From: Qipengyuania sp. JC766
GTDB taxonomy: Bacteria; Pseudomonadota; Alphaproteobacteria; Sphingomonadales; Sphingomonadaceae
NCBI RefSeq assembly: GCF_040717445.1
Contig: NZ_JBFEFL010000001.1
Span: forward strand, 1,870,001-1,934,000
DNA: 64,000 nucleotides
Direction: 5' to 3'
In this document: positions 37,189-45,656 of the stretch, piece after piece
Layout: every line of letters starts with the position of its first letter
How positions within the stretch are numbered: position 1 is the first letter of the stretch
Translations under genes and position numbers: made by a program
The notes under the pieces: model-generated
The model's input: the letters and a program-made list of their open reading frames with translations, nothing else
What the model was told of the DNA's origin: nothing
The model's database searches: none

Positions 37189-40100
37189 TGTCTTTCCATC
37201 TCCAAAGCTTCAATACGGATGAGCGCATCGGCGTCTTCCGCAACGATAAAGCGGCCCGCAATCTGCCGATCTGGGAATTCGATTACATACTCACCAGGAG
37301 CAAGATCGCTAAAGGCTGCGCGCCCGGCTCTATTGGTGAAAAAGGTCACGTCAGCGGCGCCTTCATTGTCAACTCGTCGGTAGCTTCCGTATTCTAACGA
37401 AACCGGCTCCGATTCGAATAGGAGGGTCGCAAGTACGGTACGATACGCGTCGTTTCCGATTTCTATCACAAGACCCGATCTCGCTCCGCTTTCCAAAAGA
37501 TATCTGCCAGCGCCGATGTCGTAACCGACCGGGAGATCATTCGCCTCAACAGCTACCTGCTGCGGACGGAAGGGCGAGTTGACGGCAAACAAGCCGGGGC
37601 CAAAAGCGTTAGCGATACCGAGTTCTCTCCCTGCCGCGCTCGTTCGCGCAATCAAGGTCGCATCCTCGATCGACGGATGCCTTGAAAGGATTGTAAAGCC
37701 CCGTGATGCGTCACGTCCAATCGCAAACTTTCCGTCAGCGAAGCCAATACCTGTCTGAAAACGTGCATTGGCGATGGTCTGTCCGCCGAAGTTCCCGGAC
37801 CCGAAGCGCGTCGCCAGATCAAGATCCGCATCGAACCGTGAGTTGGCGTAGCCAATCCCGCCGAAAAGAGATTCTCCACCGGGATCTGTAGCTATGCCGA
37901 CCCGGTAGTCGACTTCCGGGAGTTCCAATCCTCGTTGACGACGGAATTCCGCACGGCCGCGTCCGGTGACAGTGTCATAAGTCGCCGTAACGCTATTCCT
38001 ACGTCCGAAAGGCAGAGTGACAGTGGCCAAAATACCGAATTCGCCCCCGTCAGTTCCCGCGCGATCCGAGTATCGGGCGGCCAGGGTCGTGAAGAGTTGT
38101 CCGAAATTGCGCCGCATACCGAGTGAGTAGAAGTTGTCGGCTCCCTCGACACGATACCGTTCCACATAGTTCGCACTGGCGAATGCCGCGGTCGATGGTG
38201 ATAGGTTGATTTGGTAGTCCGCCCTCAAATCGAACTTTATGTTTTCCAAGTTCGCGAACTGCCCGATCGTTGTAAATTCGCGCGATCTGTAATCGACGGT
38301 AAGGGTTGCGAACTCTGCATCGTCGGCTCCGGCAAATGGTGATCCGCGATAAGTGGCACCAAACGCAAAGCCGCCGCCATCGCTATCGTCATTGCTGAGA
38401 GCAAAATCAGCAGTGACGGTTCCGAAGGGAGTGCCGATAGCGGCCGCTCCGCCAGCGTTTTGCTGACGCTCTGTGATGACTGCATGAGCCGCGACAGTGA
38501 GGTTCGTTCTGATCCCGCGCTCGTAGAACGCGCTAACCACCGGATCGTCAGAATAGTCAAACCCGAAGGAATTTGTGTTCCTGAGAACACCCAGCGAGAC
38601 GCTGAACTGATCAATACCTTTGGCTAAAAGTGATATGTCGGATCCGAAGACGAAATTGTCTACCTCTCTTCGGCCGAGTGAATCCTCAACGATAATCGTC
38701 ACATTATTACTGAACGATGCAAGCGGAATCTGCGTGATATCGAGCGGCCCGGCCTCCGCAAAAAACCTCTCCACCAAAACTTCGTTTACATAGACTTCAA
38801 CTATTGATCGTCGATCCAAGCGTAATGATCGGGACGCAGTAGGCCTGATGTTTCTTATGGGTTGGAGGGCCTCGTAATTTCTCTCAAGCGAAAATCCGAG
38901 CAGGTCCAGAGATCCTGCGAGACGCGCCTGAGGAGGAGCAAGATCTCCCCCCGAGATTCGCAATGCTTTCTCAGGCCAGTCCTTGAATGCGGTGATCCGG
39001 TTTCTCTGGAACAAGCTCCGCTCACCGCTGTTGCTGATCGCAATGTCGCCGCCATAATCGACATTCAAACCATCGATTCCACCAAAATTCAGGAAACCGG
39101 AAAAACCAATCGATGTTCGAGGATCGAATCCCCCCTCAAGTGGCGCAGATGCGAGCAAGGCCCCGGTCAGGCCAAACGAGAAATCAGAAGGCAGAATTTG
39201 CTGCACACCGGAAAATTCGATCTCTTGCGATGCCCTGATGGTGGAGTTGCGCAAAACTCCTGGATCGATTTCGATTTCAAGTGCGAGCGTTGCTGGGTTC
39301 AGAGCGATGGAGATCCCGAAATCGGACAGCTCCTCCACCGCAACCGATCGATCTCCAAGGGACACCAGGGCTTCCAAGGTCCGGTCGTCGACAACGTCCG
39401 TAAGGCTTCGCACGATATCGGTCGCGTCGACTGCCAGAACGCGCTCCGTCGTGATGGTCGCCGTAATAGGCAGGAATGGCCGTCCGTTGACAATCAGCGG
39501 GAGGCTTAGCGTGAAGGCCCGGCTATCGATGTCAGGAGCATCCATTTCCGGACCGTCCAGGTTCTCCTGAAGGGTTTGCTGTTGCTCCAGCTGGCTTGAA
39601 TTGCGGGCATAATAGCGCGCTTTCACATTCCCGATCTCGTGTGATGCCGTCCGCGCATCAACAATATTCGCAGGAAATCGCTTGCGCAAATCCGCACCGG
39701 CAAAAGAATGCCGTGACCGAAAAAACTGGATATGCTTCTCTTCGCCGTCCACAATACTGCTGGGATTGCGGTTGGGATCGCCCAACAGTTTTGTGCCGTC
39801 CGTGAAATCGAAGATCGGTGGAAGGTCAAACCCGCGCGATGGAAAAAAGGGAACCGAGCTGGTGACCGCAGGATATTTGTCATCTTCCAGCTGCGAGCCG
39901 GAGAGGCGCTGACCACTTGTCGAAGCGGGTTGGGTCGCTTCTGAGTGGGTATTGATAAGCTGACCTCGATGCAGGTCTTTACGCAACACCTGCGAGGGGT
40001 CGGCGGGGAAACTTTCGAAGGCCGGGGCGCCAGGACCTGTGCCGTGAGATAGCCGATCGGAAAGATCGACAAGAAGGTTTGGGCATGCGGCTTCAGATCG

Positions 40101-40349
40101 ACTGATCGGTGACCAGAACACGTCCGAGATTTCCAAATCTACCAAACTACTATGGGGTTCTGGCGGACCAGCGGCGCAGCTGTCCTTGATCTGCCCTTCA
40201 TACGGGATTTTTCCGCTCCCCCCTGTACGCGTCGGGTGAGGAACGACGTATTGGAAGGGTGGCCGCTGTGTTTCGATCGTATCGGCAGACGCCGGCAAGG
40301 GCCCGGCTAACGCCGAATGTGCTACGGACAGCAATAGCAGCGGCTTCAA
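37185..40349 (-). CDS. Outer-membrane fimbrial usher, with long N-terminal extension
   Basis: 1054 residues. The usher core starts near residue 285 (LSLPLIVNGRPFLPITATITTERVL) and includes R-S-L-R-L-D-R-R-S-I-V-E-V-Y-V-N, G-P-L-D-I-T-Q-I-P-L-A-S-F-S-N-N-V and long stretches of alternating beta-barrel strands with Asp/Arg-rich turns. Ushers export chaperone-bound pilins and assemble the fibre at the outer membrane. Typical size is 780-870; here ~260 additional residues precede the core, Pro/Ser-rich and without recognised domain, after a signal peptide (ending ASADTIE). The extension is open and in frame, with no sign of a frameshift. Confidence 0.85.
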   Translation of the reverse strand: MKPLLLLSVAHSALAGPLPASADTIETQRPPFQYVVPHPTRTGGSGKIPYEGQIKDSCAAGPPEPHSSLVDLEISDVFWSPISRSEAACPNLLVDLSDRLSHGTGPGAPAFESFPADPSQVLRKDLHRGQLINTHSEATQPASTSGQRLSGSQLEDDKYPAVTSSVPFFPSRGFDLPPIFDFTDGTKLLGDPNRNPSSIVDGEEKHIQFFRSRHSFAGADLRKRFPANIVDARTASHEIGNVKARYYARNSSQLEQQQTLQENLDGPEMDAPDIDSRAFTLSLPLIVNGRPFLPITATITTERVLAVDATDIVRSLTDVVDDRTLEALVSLGDRSVAVEELSDFGISIALNPATLALEIEIDPGVLRNSTIRASQEIEFSGVQQILPSDFSFGLTGALLASAPLEGGFDPRTSIGFSGFLNFGGIDGLNVDYGGDIAISNSGERSLFQRNRITAFKDWPEKALRISGGDLAPPQARLAGSLDLLGFSLERNYEALQPIRNIRPTASRSLRLDRRSIVEVYVNEVLVERFFAEAGPLDITQIPLASFSNNVTIIVEDSLGRREVDNFVFGSDISLLAKGIDQFSVSLGVLRNTNSFGFDYSDDPVVSAFYERGIRTNLTVAAHAVITERQQNAGGAAAIGTPFGTVTADFALSNDDSDGGGFAFGATYRGSPFAGADDAEFATLTVDYRSREFTTIGQFANLENIKFDLRADYQINLSPSTAAFASANYVERYRVEGADNFYSLGMRRNFGQLFTTLAARYSDRAGTDGGEFGILATVTLPFGRRNSVTATYDTVTGRGRAEFRRQRGLELPEVDYRVGIATDPGGESLFGGIGYANSRFDADLDLATRFGSGNFGGQTIANARFQTGIGFADGKFAIGRDASRGFTILSRHPSIEDATLIARTSAAGRELGIANAFGPGLFAVNSPFRPQQVAVEANDLPVGYDIGAGRYLLESGARSGLVIEIGNDAYRTVLATLLFESEPVSLEYGSYRRVDNEGAADVTFFTNRAGRAAFSDLAPGEYVIEFPDRQIAGRFIVAEDADALIRIEALEMERQ

Positions 40350-40384
40350 AGCCCCCTCCCCTTCAATCGCCCTTGTAGTTATTT

Positions 40385-41137
40385 TTAATCGAAACGAATG
40401 CTTTCGATGCTACCTTCTGGAAGGTCCTCGAAATTGATTTCGAGGTATCTCGTAGCTCCGGGGGAAACCAGCGGATTGGGGATTAGGGCGGTGAGCTCGT
40501 CACGAGAAAATCGTAGAGTTTCGCCCCCCACGGTTACACGGAGCTGCTTCGCGGTGAGCAAGCTGTAATCGTTGCCTGCATTCTTCAAAACGGCTCGAAC
40601 CGTATTCTCCTCGCGCTCAAAAGATTCGACCTGGATGCGGTCAGTCGCGTCGTTCGGCTTGATGTAGATTGCGGCTCCGAAACTGTAAGCAAATTGAATC
40701 CCCGAGAAGTTCGGATCCCGAACGGGCACTTCGCTCACGCGAAGAACGTAGCCTTGCGTTTCGGTTAGGTCGATTTCCCCGAGGTACTGGAAACGCACTG
40801 CTTGGGTGCCCCCGGGCGCGACCAGACCTTGGGGCGGGAATACGATAAAATCGTCTTCGACCGGCTCGAAGCGTTGCTGTCCATTCTCATCGATGATCCG
40901 CCGCTCGACCGTGACTTCGAAGGGCATGGGTTCCGTTCCGGTATTGTTTACCGCGATGGTGCCGGCCGTCTGACCTTTCCCGATTTCAAGAGTTACGCGA
41001 AGTGGCTGCACATCAAGAGCTTGGCTTGCCACCGTGCCTGAAAGCCACAGGGCGCTCACGAAAAAAAGTGCAAACAGCCATCCCGAACGAGCGCCCAAGC
41101 GCTCCATCAAACGAAATGTCATAATTCCCCGCCTCAT
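40385..41137 (-). CDS. Periplasmic fimbrial chaperone (PapD-like)
   Basis: 250 residues with signal peptide (ending SQALDVQ). Two Ig-like domains: the first has QPLRVTLEIGKGQTAGTIAVNN and the pattern LVAPGGTQAVRFQYLG that corresponds to the F1-G1 region; the second carries AVLKNAGNDYSLLTAKQLRV. It escorts pilin subunits by donor-strand complementation to the usher encoded 35 bp downstream. Start ATG at 41137 is the longest; an ATG at 41122 with GGGGAAT ahead is equally plausible and leaves the signal peptide intact. Confidence 0.88.
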   Translation of the reverse strand: MRRGIMTFRLMERLGARSGWLFALFFVSALWLSGTVASQALDVQPLRVTLEIGKGQTAGTIAVNNTGTEPMPFEVTVERRIIDENGQQRFEPVEDDFIVFPPQGLVAPGGTQAVRFQYLGEIDLTETQGYVLRVSEVPVRDPNFSGIQFAYSFGAAIYIKPNDATDRIQVESFEREENTVRAVLKNAGNDYSLLTAKQLRVTVGGETLRFSRDELTALIPNPLVSPGATRYLEINFEDLPEGSIESIRFD

Positions 41138-41217
41138 AAATCCCTACCGAATCGCACGTCAGCGCGGATCGGAGTGTTCGTTATCTGTACCGTGCCAAGC
41201 CAATACAAGCGCGTTAA

Positions 41218-41778
41218 TCAATTGGCTGTCACCGAAACCCGCACAACGTCGCTGTAAATGCCAGCGTAGACAGAGGTGGAGACGGCCCCGTTGCCGGCAG
41301 GCGAACCGACGCGGACGCCATTTGCCCGAAAACTGATCGAGACAGGCTGCCCACTTATAAGGTCGGGAGATCCCAGGAATGTGTGAATAACGGGCGTCGA
41401 AAGAGTAGATGGCGGAACGGAAATCGCGCTGCCGTTTGTCAGAGCCACCGAATATCCGATTTCATTCCCGGATCCGCCGGACGATCCAGTACGAGTGAGA
41501 ACGCCGCCGTTTTCGGACGAGATCGTCACAGTCCCTCCGTCTGGATCGTTACATATCAACGAAACGGTATTCGTAACTTCGTCGGATTGCTGCCCAGCAT
41601 CAATATTGGAGAGGATCCCGAAGTTAATCTCGGTACGGGACAGATCGGCATCGGATATACCACACACAGCATCGACTTCGCCCGTCAGCGTAATTGAGAC
41701 TTCTTCGGCGATCGCCGTACCAGAAAGGCTGGCCGCAAAAGCTGCAATTAGACCGAAAGCTACCCGCTTGCCCGCCAT
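41218..41778 (-). CDS. Fimbrial subunit, Spore coat U-like (minor pilin)
   Basis: 186 residues with signal peptide (ending GTAIAEE). Cysteines in AVCGIS and LICNDPDGG form the conserved disulfide. The SICNDPDGGT-V-T-I-S-S-E-N-G-G-V-L-x-R-T/D core and the end YAGIYSDVVRVSVTAN are nearly the same as in the 185-residue pilin upstream, so the two are recent paralogues. It lies between the presumed major pilin and the chaperone, the usual place for a second structural subunit. Confidence 0.83.
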   Translation of the reverse strand: MAGKRVAFGLIAAFAASLSGTAIAEEVSITLTGEVDAVCGISDADLSRTEINFGILSNIDAGQQSDEVTNTVSLICNDPDGGTVTISSENGGVLTRTGSSGGSGNEIGYSVALTNGSAISVPPSTLSTPVIHTFLGSPDLISGQPVSISFRANGVRVGSPAGNGAVSTSVYAGIYSDVVRVSVTAN

Positions 41779-41845
41779 TGGCCCTTCCTCTTGTCCCTCG
41801 TCCAGCTGTCGGCCGCGTTACTGAACGGACCTCAGAAACGATGAA

Positions 41846-41880
41846 GAGCGTGAGACCTGCATTCGGCAGATCCCACGCTC
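41846..41880 (-). other. Intercistronic hairpin after the major pilin gene
   Basis: GAGCGTG and CACGCTC pair across an inner CTGC/GCAG stem, making an imperfect hairpin 16 nt after the pilin stop on the minus strand. No T-run follows. In fimbrial operons such hairpins typically stabilise or partly terminate the major-pilin message so that it exceeds the usher message; that role here is inference. Confidence 0.4.
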
Positions 41881-41895
41881 GACAAATTCGAAAAC

Positions 41896-42453
41896 TTAGT
41901 TCGCGGTAACCGCAACCGTGACGGTATCGCTATAAGTGCCTGCGAAGACGGTCGAGATGGTACCGCCATTGCCTGCCGGCGAAGGGGCCCGCACGCCGTT
42001 CGCAGCGAAGCGCAGCGTGATGCTCTGACCGTTGATATAGGCCGAGGAAGCGTTGAAGGTCCGGTTTACCTGAGTGGCAAGATTTCCTGTGGGAATAGTA
42101 ATCGTGCCAGTCGTGCGGAAAGAGTAGCCAACTTCGTTGTTCGCACCGCCGTTGGTACCATCGCGACGCAGAACACCATTGTTGGCCGAAGAGATGCTGA
42201 GAGTTCCGCCATCCGGATCGTTACAAATGATCGTGAGGCCATTCGCCTGTTCTGGAGTCTGGGAACCAACATCAACGCCAGAAAGGGTGCCGAAATCAAT
42301 CTGCACAGGCTGCGGGGTCGAGTCCGCAAGGGTGCAAACGCCGTCCACTTCGCCAGTCAGTTCATGAACGACCGGATTAACATTTTGCGCCGCAACCGGG
42401 GCAGCGAATGCGACAGCGGTAGCCGAAGCAACGAGAGCAACAGTCTTCTTCAT
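41896..42453 (-). CDS. Fimbrial major subunit, Spore coat U-like (pilin)
   Basis: 185 residues, signal peptide ending PVAAQNV. Conserved disulfide cysteines in GVCTLAD and IICNDPDGG; ends FAGTYSDTVTVAVTAN. A strong ribosome site (AAAGGAGAAATGCT) precedes the ATG, and it is the first gene of the leftward operon, both fitting the most abundant subunit. Donor-strand segment is expected at the mature N-terminus (VVHELTGEVDG). Composition is poor in Lys/Arg like secreted fibres. Confidence 0.85.
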   Translation of the reverse strand: MKKTVALVASATAVAFAAPVAAQNVNPVVHELTGEVDGVCTLADSTPQPVQIDFGTLSGVDVGSQTPEQANGLTIICNDPDGGTLSISSANNGVLRRDGTNGGANNEVGYSFRTTGTITIPTGNLATQVNRTFNASSAYINGQSITLRFAANGVRAPSPAGNGGTISTVFAGTYSDTVTVAVTAN

Positions 42454-42776
42454 AGCATTTCTCCTTTAGACACAATTACTCAAGGCACGCACAAGGGACT
42501 GTAAGTACAGCTCGCATGCCAAATACCTCAAGCCAAGAGGTTCGGGTTCTGTAATACTTCCCCTGCCCATCGCGAATACTTCTAATTCGCGAATCGGTGC
42601 GATTGGCCCCGATGGCCGAGGAGATAAGTTGGCGTTAACTTGCCGTCAACTATTCAATCGCCCGAAATTCGGGGTTTTCCAGAGTGTCCCGTCATGGTTC
42701 AAACCGGGGGTAAATGCTCAATTTACTAGATTAAGCCGGAGCCGCTTGGTAACGATTCGCCAAAGGAGAAGGGGTA
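42454..42776. promoter_or_regulatory. Divergent control region between two pilin genes (323 bp)
   Basis: AT-richer than its surroundings and without an ORF of note. It must hold the promoters of the leftward fimbrial operon and the rightward single pilin gene. Two inverted repeats stand out: CGCGAAT-7 nt-ATTCGCG at 42571-42591, and GTAAAT-5 nt-ATTTAC at 42710-42726, the latter about 50 bp before the rightward ATG. Both are candidate operators; I could not place a convincing -35/-10 pair. Confidence 0.45.
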
Positions 42777-43391
42777 ATGGGCCTTAGAACGTTGGCGAAC
42801 CACGGTTTTCGACTTGAGTTGGCAAAGCTCGAATCGACCAGAATATTTGCAAGCCTGGTTTTGGGCGCCTCAACTCTTGCAGCGTCTGCGCAGGCACAGG
42901 AGGTTAGTTTCGTCCTGAACGCCGAGGTCGACTCCATTTGCGAAGCCACAACCGATGCAGGCGAAAACATCGAGATCGATCTAGGTGTCTTGTCCGAGAC
43001 TCCCACGGGATCGGAAGTCTCGAACGATCAGGACGTGGAAATCGTCTATGTCTGCAACGATGCCGACGGTTTTACCCGCACCATAGCTTCGCTGAACGAC
43101 GGGGTCCTCGTCAGGGTTGGCAGCACCGGAGGGGACGGGAACGAAATTCCCTATTTTCTCGAGGCGATCGGTAGCAACGGACTTGATTTCTCCCGCATCC
43201 AGGTCACGCAACCCCTGACCCGGACGTTTGGCGCTTCCACCGACTTTCTGAACGGCGTGGCCGGGACGCTCACTGTGTACGTCAATGGAGTGCTGGACCA
43301 AGGTGGCGACAGCGGCGATCCTGCTTCTCGGACGACCGTCTTCGCAGGTCAGTATACAGATGTCCTCACACTTACCGTGACAGCGAATTGA
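42777..43391 (+). CDS. Fimbrial subunit, Spore coat U-like, divergent from main operon
   Basis: 204 residues. The signal segment is long: a 22-residue charged N-region (to LAKLESTR) precedes the hydrophobic core IFASLVLGASTLAASAQAQ. Mature part resembles the other two pilins: cysteines in SICEATT and YVCNDADGF, and end FAGQYTDVLTLTVTAN. Ribosome site AAGGAGAAGGGG is strong. Orientation away from the operon implies separate regulation. Confidence 0.8.
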   Translation: MGLRTLANHGFRLELAKLESTRIFASLVLGASTLAASAQAQEVSFVLNAEVDSICEATTDAGENIEIDLGVLSETPTGSEVSNDQDVEIVYVCNDADGFTRTIASLNDGVLVRVGSTGGDGNEIPYFLEAIGSNGLDFSRIQVTQPLTRTFGASTDFLNGVAGTLTVYVNGVLDQGGDSGDPASRTTVFAGQYTDVLTLTVTAN

Positions 43392-43722
43392 TTGTGATTA
43401 CCGCCTGAGGAATTGCGGTCCCTGATTATTCGAACCTGCGGCTAGTTTATTGCGGCGCCCCTTCCTCTGATTACGTTACCAAATACGGGATGCTAATCCC
43501 GCGGTATCCCAAGGTCGCCTGCGGCTTACCGGCAACGCACAAAGAAAGATTGAGACGCGAATCTGTCGAGTGCAGAGAATCGCGAGGCCGAGCTTTTGCT
43601 TAAGACCTTTCAATAGGTCTTCGAAATCTTGGCATAACCGCACGAGCAGAACTTGAGCGTTTTCGGTCAAGTTTGCCCAGCACGCGCATTCGAAGCGAGG
43701 ATGCCATCGAAAAAAGTAAAAG
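43392..43722. other. 331-bp gap between pilin gene and tRNA-Thr
   Basis: No credible ORF. Two perfect small hairpins are visible, CGGGAT-GCTA-ATCCCG (43486-43501) and AAGACCT-6 nt-AGGTCTT (43602-43621), neither followed by a T-run. I looked for a repeat of the tRNA-Thr 3' end or an integrase remnant and saw neither. Confidence 0.5.
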
Positions 43723-43798
43723 TGGTGCCGCTTACGTGACTCGAACACGTGACCCCATCATTACGAATGATGTGCTCTACCAACTGAGCTAAAGCGGC
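43723..43798 (-). tRNA. tRNA-Thr (anticodon CGT)
   Basis: Cloverleaf on the minus strand: acceptor GCCGCTT/AAGCGGC, D arm GCTC/GAGC with AGTTGGTA loop, anticodon stem CATCA/TGATG around TTCGTAA (anticodon CGT), T loop TTCGAGT, encoded CCA at 43725-43723. Its 3' end faces the AT-rich fimbrial cluster. Confidence 0.96.
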
Positions 43799-43850
43799 AC
43801 TCGGGTGGCGGATAGCGGGGGCGCGAGGCACCCGCAACGCCGAAAAACAG

Positions 43851-43924
43851 TGGAGGCCCGAGCCGGAATCGAACCGGCGTGCAAGGATTTGCAGTCCTCT
43901 GCGTAACCACTCCGCCATCGGGCC
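43851..43924 (-). tRNA. tRNA-Cys (anticodon GCA)
   Basis: Minus-strand cloverleaf: acceptor GGCCCGA/TCGGGCC, anticodon stem AGGAC/ATCCT-type around CTGCAAA giving GCA, T arm GCCGG/CCGGC with TTCGATT, encoded CCA at 43853-43851. It lies 52 bp upstream of tRNA-Thr on the same strand, so the two are probably one transcript. Confidence 0.96.
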
Positions 43925-44046
43925 ACGCCCGCTGGATGCGCGGGACACGGGCCATTAGCGAACAGCCGCGCCCTTGGCAAACGCTTCATGCACCGAAGTT
44001 TCCAAGACCCGCTTTCCTGTTGCGAACCATCGGCTAGAGACACGGA

Positions 44047-44826
44047 ATGTCAGCTTTCGATCTTATCAGTCCGATCACGGGTGCGCCGGGACAGGTTACC
44101 CTTCCCACCAGCGAGAAGTGGATGCAGGGCCGCACCCTGTACGGCGGGGCTTCGGCGCTGGTCGCCTATACCGCCGCACGGCGTGCCTTCCCGGATCTTC
44201 CCCCGCTGCGCGCCGGGCAGGTTGCCTTCGTGGGACCGGTTGGCGGCGAGTTCTCTCTCCATGCCGAGATCGTGCGCGAAGGGCGCAACGTGACACAGGT
44301 CAGAAGCGAGATCAGGGACGGCGACAAAACGGTGCTGAGCGCGTTCTGGCTGTTCGGATCGGATCGGGAGCCGAATGCGAGGCACCCTGTCGCGGAGGCG
44401 AATGACTGGCCCGGCGCCCCGGACGAGAACGAGCCGGTGATGGTGGACAAGGGTCCGTCCTTCATCAGCAACAATTTCGAGCTGCGCCGGGCCCAGGAAG
44501 AGCGTGGTTCCGGCCCGCCGATCGTGCGCAGATGGATCAGACTGAGGGAGCCATCCGGGCTCGATCCGGTGTCCGAACTCGTCCTCTTGGGCGATACCCT
44601 GCCGCCCGGGTCGATGCGCGCCATGCAGAGGCCCGGCCCCCTCAGCTCCATCAACTGGTCGTTCAACGTGCTCGATACCCAGCCCACGACGTCGGACGGG
44701 TGGTGGCTGGCGGAAACGGCCAGCGAATGGGCGGACCAGGGCTATTCGAGCGAGCGGCTGCGGCTGTGGAACGCGTCCGGCGAGCAGATGCTGGCCGGAA
44801 TCCAGTCGGTCGCGGTGTTCGGCTAG
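44047..44826 (+). CDS. Acyl-CoA thioesterase, double hot-dog type
   Basis: 259 residues of the thioesterase superfamily found as a fused double hot-dog. GRTLYGGASALVAYTAARRAFPDLPPLRAGQVAFVGPVGG is the first hot-dog with the substrate-entry glycines; the second begins near LSSINWSFNVLDTQPT and closes with AETASEWADQGYSSERLRLWNASGEQMLAG. Likely cytoplasmic hydrolysis of acyl-CoA. The 3' end overlaps the convergent crotonase by four bases. Confidence 0.85.
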   Translation: MSAFDLISPITGAPGQVTLPTSEKWMQGRTLYGGASALVAYTAARRAFPDLPPLRAGQVAFVGPVGGEFSLHAEIVREGRNVTQVRSEIRDGDKTVLSAFWLFGSDREPNARHPVAEANDWPGAPDENEPVMVDKGPSFISNNFELRRAQEERGSGPPIVRRWIRLREPSGLDPVSELVLLGDTLPPGSMRAMQRPGPLSSINWSFNVLDTQPTTSDGWWLAETASEWADQGYSSERLRLWNASGEQMLAGIQSVAVFG

Positions 44827-45629
44827 ACGTCCTCGAACCGGGGCGCGCGTTTCGCCAGCCCGGCCATGACCGCCTCGACCTGGTTGGGCGAGCGGATCAC
44901 GCCGGCCTGCTCGACGCTCTCCTCGATCAGGAGCGCATCGGTGCCGCGGTCGTGCATCTGGTTCGCCAGCCGCTTTGCGGCCCGGACGGCATGCGGATTG
45001 CGATTGGCGATTTCCGAGGCGATCGCGTTCGCCCGCGCGAGGGGATCGTCATCGATATATGTCACGAGCCCCAGTTCGCGCGCCTCCTCGCCCGAGAATT
45101 CCCGATTGGTGTAGATCAGGTCCCGCAGCACGTCGTCGCGGACCAGCCCGCGCCAGAGGGCGTAGCCGCCCATGTCGGGAACGAGGCCCCATTTCATTTC
45201 CATGATCGCGAGGCGGGTATCGCGAGCGGCGACGCGGATGTCGGCGCCGCTTGCGATCTGCAGCCCGCCCCCGAAGCAGACCCCGTGAAGTGTGGCGATG
45301 ACGGGGACCGGGAGCTTGCGCCAGACCATGGCCACTTCCTGGTAGCTGTTGGCGTTCCCGTGAGTCCGGTCGGTAAGCGCGGGCGCATCGGGATCGGGCG
45401 TCTTCGCGAAGCTGCTCGTGTCCAGGCCCGCGCAAAAGGAACGGCCTTCGCCCGACAGGACGACGGCGCGCACGCCCCTGGTTTCACCGAGCGCATGTCC
45501 GGCCTCGATGATCGCATCGAACATGGCCGGGTCCAGCGCGTTCATCTTTTCGGGCCGCGACAGGCGGACATGGGCCACGCCGTTTTCGTCGAGGCGGGTA
45601 TCGACACGGACGTTTTCGGAAGCGGTCAT
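44823..45629 (-). CDS. Crotonase/enoyl-CoA hydratase family protein
   Basis: 268 residues. Oxyanion-hole motifs GRSFCAGLD and GVCFGGGLQIASGADIRVAA are present, followed by EMKWGLVPDMGGYALW. The Glu pair of classical hydratases is partly replaced (KWGLVPDMGG), so it may act on a different acyl-CoA, for example as a delta-isomerase. It lies 27 bp after the aminotransferase gene on the same strand. Exact reaction not assigned. Confidence 0.85.
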   Translation of the reverse strand: MTASENVRVDTRLDENGVAHVRLSRPEKMNALDPAMFDAIIEAGHALGETRGVRAVVLSGEGRSFCAGLDTSSFAKTPDPDAPALTDRTHGNANSYQEVAMVWRKLPVPVIATLHGVCFGGGLQIASGADIRVAARDTRLAIMEMKWGLVPDMGGYALWRGLVRDDVLRDLIYTNREFSGEEARELGLVTYIDDDPLARANAIASEIANRNPHAVRAAKRLANQMHDRGTDALLIEESVEQAGVIRSPNQVEAVMAGLAKRAPRFEDV

Positions 45630-45656
45630 CGATCGAGGTCCTTGCTGGGTGCGCGG

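Noticed and set aside
42631-42656. GTTGGCG/GTCAAC semi-palindrome in the pilin intergenic region
   Set aside because: Symmetry covers only a few positions and is no better than chance in this region.
35702-43798. Attachment site or integrase for the fimbrial cluster at tRNA-Thr
   Set aside because: I looked for a copy of the tRNA 3' end near 35.7 kb and for recombinase-like ORFs and found neither; island status remains only compositional.
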